64,000 bases of DNA. Origin: Tetraselmis striata. Taxonomy: Eukaryota > Chlorophyta > Chlorodendrophyceae > Chlorodendrales > Chlorodendraceae. Of the stretch, positions 33,183-45,500 are shown piece by piece. The DNA lies in assembly GCA_006384855.1 (NCBI GenBank), contig VCJN01002214.1, positions 19,331 to 83,330 of the forward strand, read 5' to 3'. A model generated the notes under the pieces. That model was not told where the DNA came from and made no database searches. It worked only from the letters and a program-made list of their open reading frames with translations. Position 1 is the first letter of the stretch; each line of letters opens with the position of its first letter. A program made the position numbers and the translations under genes.

Positions 33183-34154
33183 TATGGGAGGGGTCTTAAA
33201 TGTAGTCAGCCACGGGGCGCATAGTGAGCATGTGGTGGGCCATCACCCCCCCCCCCCCCCCTCTCCCCCTCTCTCTCTGGGATGATCCCAATACAATGAT
33301 TACGGGTGTCAACCTGACTATGAAAACATTTTTACGGAACGCGCCATGGCCATATTGTTGCAAGTTTAGACGGAAACATCACGACATCATTACGAGAATT
33401 AAGAACATGCGCTGGCACCCCACTTCTGAGAGCAAAACGATCCCCCCCCCCCCCCCCCCCCCGCCCCAACAAATCGGGTATGTGGCCGCAGTCCCACTTG
33501 GGGGGGGGGTCCCACGGGGAGGTGCAAATGCTCGGTGGCTTCATGGTGCCATTAGTGCGCTTCGCCTCAGCTTGGCAGGGCCCGGGGTCCCAGGGCGGAG
33601 GGCGTCATGGCGGCGCCAATTACACGGGCTCGGGGCGCCACCAAGGCGCAAACTGCCGAGGCGCTTGCGGCCTCGTTGCGTTGGACGTGCCGCGGCGGCG
33701 TGGCAAAGGGCCCCCACGGAGGACTGGGTGCCTTGGAGGCTTGGTGTCGCGAACGACGGGGGCGGCGGTAGTGTGGGTGAACGTGGTGGACATGCTCTTT
33801 CTCTTTTCTTTGCCCTCTATTCCTCTTTTCTTCGCAACGCCGCTCATGGAATGCCGCCCCATGGCCATGCCTGTGGTGCTCTCGCTAGTACGAATGGGCC
33901 GAGCTCCCCATCCTCCCAGGCGAACCCCCAAGGTGCTGATCGGCCGCCTCCCCACTGCCCACCGTGCACCCGCCTCCCCTGGCAGCATCCTGGACGCGGA
34001 GGCGGTGTCCGAGGCGCTGGACATGCTGCGCACGCTGCTGCCGGGGCAGGACCCGCGCGCCACGCTGCGCGCGACCCCCTCCTTCATGTCGCGCGTGGAG
34101 CGCGGGAAGCGCCGGCTGGGTGACAATCCCGACCCCGGCGACACCTACACCTGA
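30662..34154 (+). CDS. Helical-repeat protein resembling plant/algal chloroplast mTERF-like family (5 exons)
   Basis: Exons: 30662-31169, 31668-31726, 31898-31967, 32081-32192, 33986-34154; 305 residues, all junctions in frame. The N-terminal 75 residues are Ser/Ala/Pro/Arg-rich without acidic residues, like an organelle transit peptide. The remainder is helical with at least three related units: LKSIFPAANVSAAVAARPEL, AELLGVDAVDDLVEEYPRIL, and LRTLLPGQDPRATLRATPSF. The pattern is L--(I/L)(F/L)P--(D/N)----V---P-(L/F). This resembles mTERF-type repeats and a plant plastid family with similar units; no nucleic-acid target can be inferred. Intron 2 uses a GC donor (AAG|GCAAGC) followed directly by poly-C. 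Exon 1 could contain a further small intron between 30938 and about 31025 (an in-frame GTGCGA donor is present). Confidence 0.65.
32650..32765 (+). repeat. GTGAGACAGCTGG dispersed element, copy 3
   Basis: Third family member (GGGCTCGTGCGGCCGGGTC, GTGAGACAGCTGGC, ending GTGAAATTTTAAATTTCAAA). It lies in the 1.8-kb last intron of the helical-repeat gene. Confidence 0.65.
33149..33178 (+). repeat. (AG)n microsatellite
   Basis: About 15 uninterrupted AG units, intronic in the helical-repeat gene; a C-run and (CT)-rich stretch follow at 33245-33280. Confidence 0.95.
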
Positions 34155-34484
34155 GCCCCACCCCGGACAATCCCCTCCTCCCCACCCTCCCTCCCCTTCG
34201 GCCATGCCTTGTCGGCGCCGTCGCTGTGGCTGCTGGCCCGAGCTCCCTCTTGCCCGCACCCCGCTGTGTGCCCCGGACGGCAGGCGCGGCCGACGAGCGC
34301 CGGGACTACCTGTAGCCACCCGCCGTGTGCGCCGAGCGCGAGGCGGGGCGCCCGACAAGAGGAGCGCGCCCGCGCGCCCGCCGTCCCCTCTCCCTGCTGC
34401 CCGCCCGGCGCAGAGGCGGCGCCGTACCCCCTGCGCCCTATAGCTATCTATTGAGGAAGAGAGCGGCATCCATGCCGCGGAGAC

Positions 34485-34489
34485 TGTAA
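34485..34489 (+). promoter_or_regulatory. TGTAA poly(A) signal of the helical-repeat gene
   Basis: TGTAA about 330 bases after the stop codon; a second one follows at about 34625. Assignment by motif and position only. Confidence 0.4.
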
Positions 34490-34669
34490 TCAATCTCGGG
34501 CACGACTGCGCACTGCGCACTGTTGTTCTGCAATACAAGTTGTGATGTCGGGTGCTCAAATTAATGCGCGTAGTGAACATGCTACGTCAGCAGCAGGGCG
34601 TAGTATGACAGTATAGTATATATGTGTAATTTTTTTTTGGGGTGATTTCCGATATCGCCTTCTGCTGCT

Positions 34670-35095
34670 ATTTCATGTAGATATATGTGTATATGTATGT
34701 GTATATGTATGTTATATTATGTTATATATATTATATGTAACATATTGTACATTATATGCCATATACATTATAACATATATACCATATCTATCTGTAATAC
34801 ATATATGTTATGTTATAATATGTAAAATGTATATGTTATATGTTTGTATAATGTATAATATGTACTATATGTATACATTATATGTATATAATGTACAATA
34901 TCATACATACATTATAACATGTTTTATTACATATGTATAATGTATAATATATGTGTTATATAATAATGTATGAAATGTATACTATATATGTTATATATAT
35001 GTATAATGTATGCTATGTTGTACATTTTACATACTATATATTATAACATATTATATAGTATATGTTATATTTTATATCATCATCATACTATGTAT
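34670..35095. repeat. ATATGTA-type AT-rich simple-sequence block
   Basis: About 420 bases made almost wholly of ATATGT, TATAATGTA and TTATAT units, between the convergent 3' ends of the helical-repeat gene and the Hsp100 gene. Open frames read through it have no meaning. Confidence 0.9.
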
Positions 35096-35242
35096 ATATA
35101 CTCTATTCCACTACCCTTCCACACAACTCCTAGGTTCCATTTTCGGCGAATCCGATTCACGAATAGCTGCGGAGTTGAATAATGTGCAGACGGACCTCTT
35201 GGTCTGTCGTTGCTGCACATCCGCTCGCATACTGCAATAGAA

Positions 35243-35330
35243 ATAAATGCGGTCCACAAGGCCCAAAAATCGAATTCTTGTGCAGCTTTGCGTCGGATTA
35301 TTCGTGTTGTATTCTGTTTTACTTCTCCGT
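35243..35330 (+). repeat. Short dispersed repeat, copy 2
   Basis: Counterpart of 16355-16445 (AAATGCGGTCCACAAGGCCC, then TTGTGCAGCTTTGCGTCGGA and TTATTCGT), same orientation. Confidence 0.5.
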
Positions 35331-35646
35331 TTCCCCCCTTCGCTGTGTGTGTTTGTGAGGGGGGGGGGGGGGGGGGGTTCGAAAACGTTACTTATCCGCA
35401 GAGCCTTTGTGTTAGTAGGGTTGTGTTCCAGGCGGCGGGTAGCTAGTGCTAGGGCCTCATGCTGTGCTAGTCAGCGCACAGATACCAACAGCCAATATAA
35501 CCATGCCACCTCTTGATGGCGTCGGATAACGTCTCTGTACCACCATTGCCTCAGTAGGTGAAGCTACGGGGGCAAAGGAAGCACCAACCATCACATACAT
35601 TATTGCCGGTTTTGCCGGGCATCACGGCCGCTGCATGCGCCCAGAC

Positions 35647-38600
35647 TCACCCCGAAGCGCGGGGCCGTATCACGGCCTCAGTCTCGAGCCTCGTCCCAGG
35701 TGCGCCGGGGTCGACTCGCCGGCTGCTGTCCGCCAAGCGCACCAGGACGGGGACGAGCTCCCTCGCCTCCCCATCCGCACCGCGCCGACCGAGGTGCCGG
35801 TGCGCCACCATAGCCTGCGCCATTGCGGTGGCCATGCGGAGCAGCAGGTGGGCAAGCGACAAACCGCGCTTTCGGTGGGTATCACGGGACGTATCAAGAT
35901 GTACGCCCAAGCATCGACTGGGCCTTAAAGCATATCTATGATGGGAAGCATATCCATATTGTTGTGTCATATCCATCATTCATATCCATCTTGAAGCATT
36001 GAACATGATGGGAAGCATATCCATCATGTGATATCATCGGCACAGCCAGTTCTAAACTCATCGAGTGAGGCGATTCCCGTGAAGTTAAAGTGGTGTCACT
36101 CGCGGAAACAGTGTATGAAAAACAGGATATAAGGGGTCACTTGTTTATCCCAAATGATCATGCACATCATGGCCATATGTGGGGAGCGCAAGAGGTCGTG
36201 TGAGGGCGCCGGGGGATGGGGGGGGGGGGGGGGGGGGAGGATATACCTGCGCCAGTGGAGCCACAACCTGCTGCCGCACGAGGCGCGCTACGGGCTGGGC
36301 GCCCCGCTGGCTGTCGATGGCAGCGCCAACAAGCGCCGTCTCTACCGCCGGCGACACCTGCAGCTGGAGGCCTGCCTGCTGAGCCAGCCGCTGCGCTTCC
36401 GCGACCTGCAGGAGCCGCCGCAAGGTACACGCGCCACGACAGTCGGTACGGCACCGTCATCTGGCATTACGGGCGGGCGTATTGAATGCGTGTGCGTCTG
36501 GGCGACTGCGATGTCAGCCACGCTCGTCCAAAAGTCTGCTGAAACTACTACCGCGCGCTCCGAAACCAGCATGCGCCACGGGAACAAGACGGCGATCTTC
36601 GCGCGATTTTCGAACGGTTGCAGCTCCAAAACCATGAGCTACACAGGGATCGAAAACGACTACGGTGATCGAGGGTTTGTTGGATGCTAGATCGTTGCTC
36701 TTTCGACCTTCGGAGCACCTTATAATCACAGCAACGCGCTCGATGAGTGCAAGAAAGCAAACGTCGTCATATGTTATTTATTGTCGGATATAATATGCTG
36801 CTTGATCCGAGTGAGAGCAATATATTTATCCACAAAATAGTTCGTCCGCACGAAGGGTTGGCGGCCGTATCCGCGCAATCATGAAGCACGCAAACGAAAC
36901 AGACTTAGGACTAATAACATCCGACAAGCATCTCGACCCAGCAAAGTGTAGTTTGCAGCAGAAGCATAGAGTGATGCCGGTTACAAGAAAGGAGAAGTGT
37001 CTACACAATATCGGACGGGGTTACGCACTTTTAAATTAACAATCGGCCACGTCCACACTCGCACGGCAGTACTTTCGCATCCATATCACCATGCCAGCTC
37101 TGTCGGTATTTAGTCGGCTTATCACTTTCGATAGAATGGGCGCGGGCATAGGCCGAGAAGCGCGGATATGGCCGCACCTGCATGCGTACGACCTCCCCCA
37201 GGTGTGCCTCTCCCAGGGGCTTCAGGTACACCACGTCGTCCACCCGATCCAGTAACGCCGGCAGGACAGCCCGCCGCCGTCCGGGATGCCCGCCATCCGA
37301 TACCGCTGCGCTCGACAGGGCCGACCCAGTGGCGCTGAGCCCGGGCGCATCATCGGCCGCATTTGATCCCGTTGCAGCTTCCGGAGGCAAGCTGCCCTCC
37401 GAGTCGGGTGTCGCCTGCCGGCCAGCATACACACTCGGCGGTTAGTAGGTCGACCGTCCCGCCATCGAAACTAACCAGTGCAAGAGGATGGAATGAAACT
37501 TGGAGTAGACCACCCCCTCATCCTCCCAAAAATCAACAACTCGACGTCCATACAAAATAACTCAAGAGTTGCAGCTCGTAGATCAGTTGACAATGCCGAT
37601 CTGAATCTTGACTTGTTACAGGACGACTGTCATTGAATGTCGAGACTTCCGCATCAAGTGTTGTGTTGGCGATTTTTGCTCAGTGCGTCAAGCTTCTGAA
37701 TGCTGTCGACGTACGACATGCCCGCTATCGCCCTCGTATTCAAAACTCTCCGGAATTACGAGTGGGCCGCCGAGACTCGAGCCCACGAGACAGTAGCCTG
37801 CACCCGCCGCCTATCGTCTTCACCCTGAGAACGGCGAGACACGGTCCCTCCGTATCTCAGCGCGCATGCAATCCCATACCTCCAGTGAGCGCGGACACGA
37901 CCAAGCTGGCAGCGTGCAAGCCCATCGAGCCGCACGCATGCACCATACCCTCCCGAGGGAAAGCGATGCCTGGGTGTACGCGTGTGTCCCAAACAGACGG
38001 GCACTAGTCTCTCCGCTTCAAGAGTATTTAGGTAGCAATGAACCGTAGCTATTTTTGGTAGCAATGTTAGATAGCTATTTTTGCGCTGTACACCGAAAAG
38101 AGTGACGTTACAACCATCTAGAAATAGTTTTAGCTACGCATGAAGATAAGCAGCAAATCCATCTCCCCCCCAAAACTTTTTCAGATCCAGGTTGTACGCA
38201 TTCAGAAATGTGATACACATAAATCCACACATAAACATAAATTTCAGACATTGACAGTGTGCTATTGCCTTGCTGAGACATGCGGTAGTTGAGCCGATGT
38301 GCTGCCGGCGCCCGCACTGGTACATGTGGTTATAAAGCGCACATGTTCCATCAGGCTGTGCGTCTGTGCCTCATACCATCGGCAAATCAGGAAAACGCTT
38401 ATTTGTACGGGTACATGTTCCCGTTTGGCGGGCCTAACAATGAACCGGACTCCAGAGCCCCCGCCCAATTTTCGTACTCCTTCCCTTCGCCTCACAGAAC
38501 GAGTAGTACGTACTGGTATCGCGCATTGCTTAATATATTACAATAACTAATAATTATAGGTATTATAACCTGGCAGTAGAATTCACACGCGCGTTGCGGT

Positions 38601-39441
38601 ACGGGTAACCGGTAACATATATTTTAATCAAAAATCGGCGTAGCTGCTCCTCACCTGCTCTGGGCGGCTCCCACCCTGGGGGGTGCGCGTGGTGAGGATG
38701 ACAATGGCGCTGGTGAAGTCTGCCACCCGCCCCATGCTGTCTGTCAGCCGGCCGCTCTCCAGCACCTGTTGGGGCAGCAGCCTGGTCTCAGCAGGGGATG
38801 GATGGCGGTATCAAACGAGATCCAGCCGTTGGTGATGAAAACAAAATACATAGGAGGTTTCGAATTGAACCCCATAACATCTACCGTTGGGATGATTTCC
38901 ACAAACAAGGAATATGATCAAGAGGGTTATAATCTCGACATAGCTCAGTGTTTATAATTAAATCTTCAATAGCACAAGTGGGGTCTGAATTGTATATCGC
39001 TAGATATAAGCTACAGATACCAGTCAATACTGTATATACAGTGACTGTGAATAAATGTATCGGTTTGATGTTTTTCCGGCCTAAACACACTGCTGTACCC
39101 GCGCATATACCGCGTAGTCACGTTATCATATAGCATTTGTACCGATGTGCCTTTAGTAAATTGGTACGAGCAGCATTACAGCAGCAAGCGATATTGATAT
39201 ATCCTGCATCAATGTTATTACTGATGCAGTATTCGCTCGTACCCGTACGGTATCATGCAAGGATTGCGACAGATCAAATTGGGGATATTGCATGATTACA
39301 CGGATGTGGCCACACATCTCCGCGCAAGCTGACGACGTCAATAGTACGAGCAAAGGACGTATCCATATCGCGAGACGGGTGACAGCTCCATTTAGAGCTG
39401 ATGACGACGATGATGAATGAAGCTGAAATACAAAGCTCGCG

Positions 39442-39504
<63 letters not shown>

Positions 39505-42500
39505 CATACTACATATATGTATATATTTTAGGTGTCGGTATTTGATAAAATACAACATACATCTCATTGTGATAATACTATTAATACATCGTTCAGGTAA
39601 TGACAATGTCAGAGATGCTGTTCGCCACAATGGCCGTCCCACCTGCGCCAGCAGCTCCTGCACCTCCGGGTGCGCCGCGTCCACGTTGTCCACGATGACC
39701 AGCGAGTGAAGGCGCCGCCGCACCGGCTCCGTCAGCTCCCCGCCCTGCCCGAACCCAACGTAGCCTGGCAGCAGGCAGCAGCGCCAGGCGGCATGGTGAG
39801 CTAGTACCCATGAGAGGTATATACCTGGGTCCGGGTAAAGTCCGAATGAATCTCCTCCAAAGCGTGGATTCAACATATTATGGCCCTTGCCCCGGAGCTG
39901 AGAAATAGGGATGGAGTAGGGTCACTTGTGTTCCGGTACAGGAAAAACCGAAATGTGAACAGTGTGGATGGTGCGTGGATGCAGCTGCATGAGACAACTC
40001 TGGATTTAATCTGCGGCTATGGAGTTTAATCGAGGTCCGCTGCAGAGGGATCGAAACGGCCTGAAGTTCAGCGCATTCCAGGGGCTTCCTTCATTTCTGT
40101 ATAGGTGTTACGTCATTAAAAGGCCATCGGGGCATTCCGATTAGGCGGAGAGGGAATACATAGCAAACATGCGAAAGTTACAAGGGGCCATACAGGCTGC
40201 AGACTGATAGAGGGGAGGAGGAGGGAGGGCACTGAGTGCACAGGTGAGGGTCTGCTTTAGTGGGTAGTATTGAGCTGCATACTTTCGCAGTGAGTAGCGT
40301 GGATGAGTGCACAGGATGATATGATATCAATGAGGGTAGAAGTGGCAGGCAGCTTGAGGTGCAGGCGCACCTGGCGGCGGGCCCAGCAGCCGGCTGATGG
40401 AGGCGCGCTCCGCAAAGTCCGCCCCGCTGAGGCGCACCACCGCGCCCGAGTCGCCAAACACGCGCGCCGCGAGCTGCTCCGCGAGCATTGTCTTGCCCAC
40501 GCCGGGAGGCCCTGCGGGTGCGCAGCCATCCAGCGGCAGCGGAGAGTCGGATAGTGGTGGCGAGAGGGGGGTGCACAGCACGTGAGTTTAGAGCTTGACA
40601 GAGAATATTAGTCAGAAAGTGCATGACACTAGTTTGATATTAGAAGGCATAATGTGATTACATCTTGACCATCCATACCGCAACAAGGAGCTCGAGACGG
40701 GAGGAGGAGGGGGGGGGGGGGGGGGGCAGCACAGTGGTGTCAAAACCCTTTCTATGCGATTTCAGAACTTCATAGGGATACATACATAAAAAAGGTCCGC
40801 CCACCCATCCGCGATTAAAAAAGAATCACCTGAAAGACCGTTACGGCATATTAATCTGCGATAGGAAGACCGGAAATACCCCAGGAAACGCCCCAGGAAG
40901 GGGTTAGGAAAAGACTGGGGTAGGGAGTGTGGGGGGCGGTTCAAAAAGGGGGGGGGTTGGGGGGGGAGGGGGGCGCACCTGCGAATAGGAAGCTGCCCTG
41001 GGGCCGCCCGCCGGCCTGAAGTCCCAGCCGGCTCATCTGGACCTGCACAACGGAGTGAGAACGGAGGGCAGAAGCATCAGGCTTGAGTGTCAGCACACCC
41101 GCATCTAGCGTGGGGCCCCCTCCCTCGCATAGAAGCGCACATGCTGCCGGCAGGGTGAGCCCTGAAGGCAGCGGGGCTGGGGCAGAGGAGAGAGAGCTTC
41201 CCATGAGCGCCCATGAGGCGGCACGTCCCTCGTTATTCATGACCCCAATATCGTCCCCGCACTCACCGTGGCTGCCACTTGCTGCACAGCGTCGTCCTGC
41301 CCCACTATCTGCGTGCGCCCCCAGTACAGGGGGGGGGGGGGGGGGGGGGTAATGTCAGCGGCATAGCCATCCCAGCCTCCCTCTGCCAATGTCCTGCCCC
41401 CCCCCCCCCCCCCCCCCACCCCGGCCCACTTGTCAGCCGCCCAGGGTGCGCTCTGCAAACTGATGAATGTCCCCGCCGACCTGTACGGATGTTGTCAACC
41501 CTGTGGCGCCGGTCTCGCACAAGTCGACGCAATTGGGGGGAGGGGGGAATAATAGGGCGGCGCTTGCACAACGGCAGCCACGCAATGCTTTGAAAGGGAC
41601 AAGCGCCCCACTATGGCAGTCATCTACCGCGTACTCGCGACCAGAGCAAAGGCATGTAGCATTCCCGTCAACATGTTTAAATATCGCTGATAAAGCTCGG
41701 TAGGCCCCCCCAACAACAAGAAGAAGAGGACTGTCACATTTAACGTACCAGGAAACCTATTCGAAATACGACCACTGCTATCTTTGTGTGAATAAAGCAC
41801 ATATACTGGCTTGTTGCAATGGTGTAGTTGAATAGTGTTAACTAGCGTGGGGCGAGGCTGGAGGGCTATTTCTAGACAAGGTGAAGTTGAATAGTTTACG
41901 GTGTCCTGAACAAATATACACATTCATGTGTCGCTACAGTGACAACTCTATATCGTGACTGAGCGCTACTGTCTCCTTCACTGCTTCCGTGGTCTACTAA
42001 GAGTTGTATTTGGTACTGCTCCTTGCGTGCACCGTGTTGTGATTGTGAGTCTCTATGTCGCTATTGCTATTCCATACACAGAAGCAAACGAAGCGATACA
42101 GCCCGACCACTATCTTGAGACGCCGATTTCAAAAGTCAAATCTGGCGTCTGGGGGCGAAGCCCCAGACCCCCATAGGGGACCAGAGCCTCCAAACCCCGT
42201 TGACCACAAACTGAGCTGGGAATCCTATTTCCATCAGAATCGCGCATCTATAAAATATCGACTCATAACACAAACCTCGATGTCATGATGGGGCAAAGTA
42301 GGTTATTTGGGGCTTGGCCCAAGGTTTTAGGGTTTGATGGTTATTGTACATGTGGCACGTATTGTGCCTGCAGCTCAGGGGAAAGGCTCCTCTATCCTGT
42401 TCCGTATCCCCACGCTGAGTTCCTTGTCTCCCTGGCAAACCATCATTTTCGGAGCCATTTGCTCCGAAACCACTGGCTCCGAAACCATTGTCTCCGAAAC

Positions 42501-45500
42501 CATTGGCTCCGACACCCGTTGGCTCCAAAACCATTTCCTTATCTCGTGAGCGGAGGACACCGCTTCTTTGGGGGCTATGGGCTCCGAAACCACTTCTTAG
42601 TGTTGCCAACCTCATCCCACACTCATTCGCCTCACACTCTCACTCTCACTCTCTCTATATCTCCCTCTCCCTCTCACTTCATGGCCTTCACTACACCTGA
42701 ATACCCAACTTGAAAACACACACACGCACGCACACACATCACCGTGACCACCGTCACCCTTATTGAGGTGCTCAGGGCACAGCAGGCGGCGCCGCGCCGC
42801 ACCTGCCCCCGCAGGCTGGCAGCCAGGCCGGCCAGCCGCTCGTGCTCGCGCTCTGAGAGCTCGCCCAGCGGCAGCCCCGTCATGAGGCTCACCACCTGCA
42901 GCACGTCCTCCTCCGTCACGCGCATGTGGTCCCGGCCGGCCGCCTCCGCTCTCGCCGCTGCTGCCGCCTCTGCGTCCCCGTCCCCTCCGTGCTGCCGCGG
43001 ATGTTTCGCTCCGCCATCGCCGTCGCGCTTCATTGGCGTCGGCTCTGGCTTGAGGGGCTCCGGGTGGGCTCCGGGCGCGGGGTGCTTTTCCTCCTCTTGG
43101 GCGTGCTCAGGCTCAGGCTTTAGCTCCAGCTCGTGCCCGGGAGGCGGCGGCGGGTCCGCTAGGGCCACGCGGGTGGCGGACCCACCACCGGGCGGGCTCA
43201 CCACGCTGCTGCCCAGCATCAGCTGCTCCGGGGCCACGTTGAGGAAGCGGAAGTTGCAGGCGGGGCACTGGCAACCAAGGGAGGGAGGGGAGGCATTGTT
43301 GGGAGGAGGGAGGGGTAAACGGCGGGGAGGGGAGTCAATCAGTGCCTTCGTTTGCGCTGCCCAGCACATGGGGCTACGAGTAATAGTGCACAGTGGTAGA
43401 GAGCTGTCCATGCTGATCCATAAACGACTTACCAGCAGCCAGCAGATCGGGCTCTAACCCCCCCCCCCCCCCCTGCGGTGGACTCTTCGCATATCTGCTG
43501 TTTCATGGATATGGGACTGTATAATCGCGATGTAGTGCCTGATCGTATCCATGATGCCTTGTGTAATCTCACATCCCAACTGCAACCAGTCGCGCGGGTG
43601 CCGCGACTCTCGCCTCGTGTCGTCGCCCGTTGTCATGGCACAACCTAACATCACCGCACCTTGAGCTGCACCACCACGGGCGGCTGCCACTTGACGGGCA
43701 TCGCGCAGTGCGGGCACGGCCGCGGCGGGCGCGCCGAGCTGTAGTGCACCTCGCCGCCCCACACCGAGCCGTGCACCGGCGGCGGGAAGGGCGCTGCGGC
43801 GGCGCTGTCGCCGCCGACGCCCTCCCAGGGCCGCTCCCCCTCGAGGGCCTCCGGCTGCGGCTGCGGACGCTGCGCCGCCTTGGTGCTCCACACCATGTAG
43901 CCGGGCACTGATGGCGCGGGCGGCGCCTCGGGCAGCACCGGCTCCCACTCCGACGTGCCGGACGCCTGCCCGCGCAGCCTGCCGCGGAAGGAACAGCGGG
44001 AGAAAGAGGAGGCGCTTCCGTTGTCATGTCATGGCATGTCATGATCGCCTGTAAATGTGCGACCCAGCGCATCTGCTGTAGGGGCGATTGCCAGTTATCA
44101 CGAGTAGCCCCTCGTAGAGGACAGTCTCCAGATTCCAGCGGTTGCCTATCTGTAGGGTTCCAGTGCAAGCACCCGTATGGGCATAGCTGCGGTTTACGGC
44201 CCCCTGCGCGGCTGGTCGCTGAAGGGGAGGGGGGCGTTCACGGTGACGCTGGGGTGGCGCTTCGCTGCCGTCAAGCGTACGAATGCCAATGAATGGGGCA
44301 GATGGAAACAGCGACATGAGGCGACCAACAACTCTCAGCCCTCCCCCCCCCCCCCCCCCGGTCCGGCATCTGCTTGGTGCCAGGTGCGGCTACTGCCGGG
44401 ATGCAACCAATCCTTCCACCTGTATCGATGATGTGGTAAAGGCTGCCAGTCAATGGGTCCATTCGCAGGCCGCTGGTTGGGTTTTGCCGGGTGGCGCTGC
44501 CTTAAGCATGGGTGTGCCTGAGGCGGACGGCGCGGTTTGCGGCACAGTTCACAGCACACTGAGGCGATGGGGTGCTGCCGGAGGAGAGCAGGCTCTGCAT
44601 GACCAGGTCATGCCAGGGCCCGTTCTGGTGTGCCATCCAGTGCAATGTGGTGATGACTGCCAGGGACATGCCCGGATTAATATTTATTCATTATGGGGGA
44701 GCAGCCTGTTCACGGGAGAGTTCACGATATAGTTCGCGGGTCACTCCCTTCGTCCCTTGCTCAAAGGGCGGCAGGAGGGGCGGGGGGGGGGGGGGGGGGG
44801 GGGTTCCTCCCGGCGCAGGTGGGCCCTGGCGGCGGCGCACCTCGCGGATGCGGCAGCCTCGTCCAGCAGGTCGATGGCGGAGTCGGGCAGCCTCCGGTGC
44901 GGGAGGTAGCGCTTGGCACACCTGCGACACCCCGGCCGCCCGCATGGTTTCACCTCACCCGCGCCGTGCGCCAGTCCGGCATTCTGACGGCGCGCGCCTG
45001 GCTCTATGTTGATGATGAGACCCGGGATGCGCTGCTCCCACCCGGAGAGGGGGGGGGGGGGGCAGGAGCTGTTGCGGTGTTGGGGTGCAGGCTGGGACGG
45101 GGCTCTGGCCACGGCAGGAAAGGGAAGGGAGAGGGACGGGAGAGAGAGGGTGAGGGGCACGGACCTCGCGGATGCGTCCAGAGCGCTGTCCAGAATCTGC
45201 ACCCGGTGGTGGCGCTCGTACCTGTTGGCAGGATGTATGATTGTGTGTAGGGTGGGGGGGGGGGGGGGGGGTCAGACGGGGGCAAGCCCTCCCCCCCCCC
45301 TACCATTCACCGCTGCCGCTGCCGCCGCCGTGCGCGCACAGACCCACCTGCCCCGCAGCCCGCGCAGCCACTGCACCGCCTCGTCCACGCTCGGCTCCTC
45401 CAGGTGCACCGGCTGCGCGCCAGGCGGTAGCCGTCACTGCGTGTGCGCCATGAGAGCGGAAGGTGGAGGGGAAAAGGGGGAGGAGCAAGGATATAGGAAG

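Noticed and set aside
34719..35095. Open frames rich in Tyr/Ile/Met in the AT-rich block
   Set aside because: They are translations of ATATGTA simple repeats with no protein character.
39444..39500. CRISPR-like or regulatory array
   Set aside because: It is a plain CA dinucleotide run in an Hsp100 intron; no spacer-repeat structure exists anywhere in the window.
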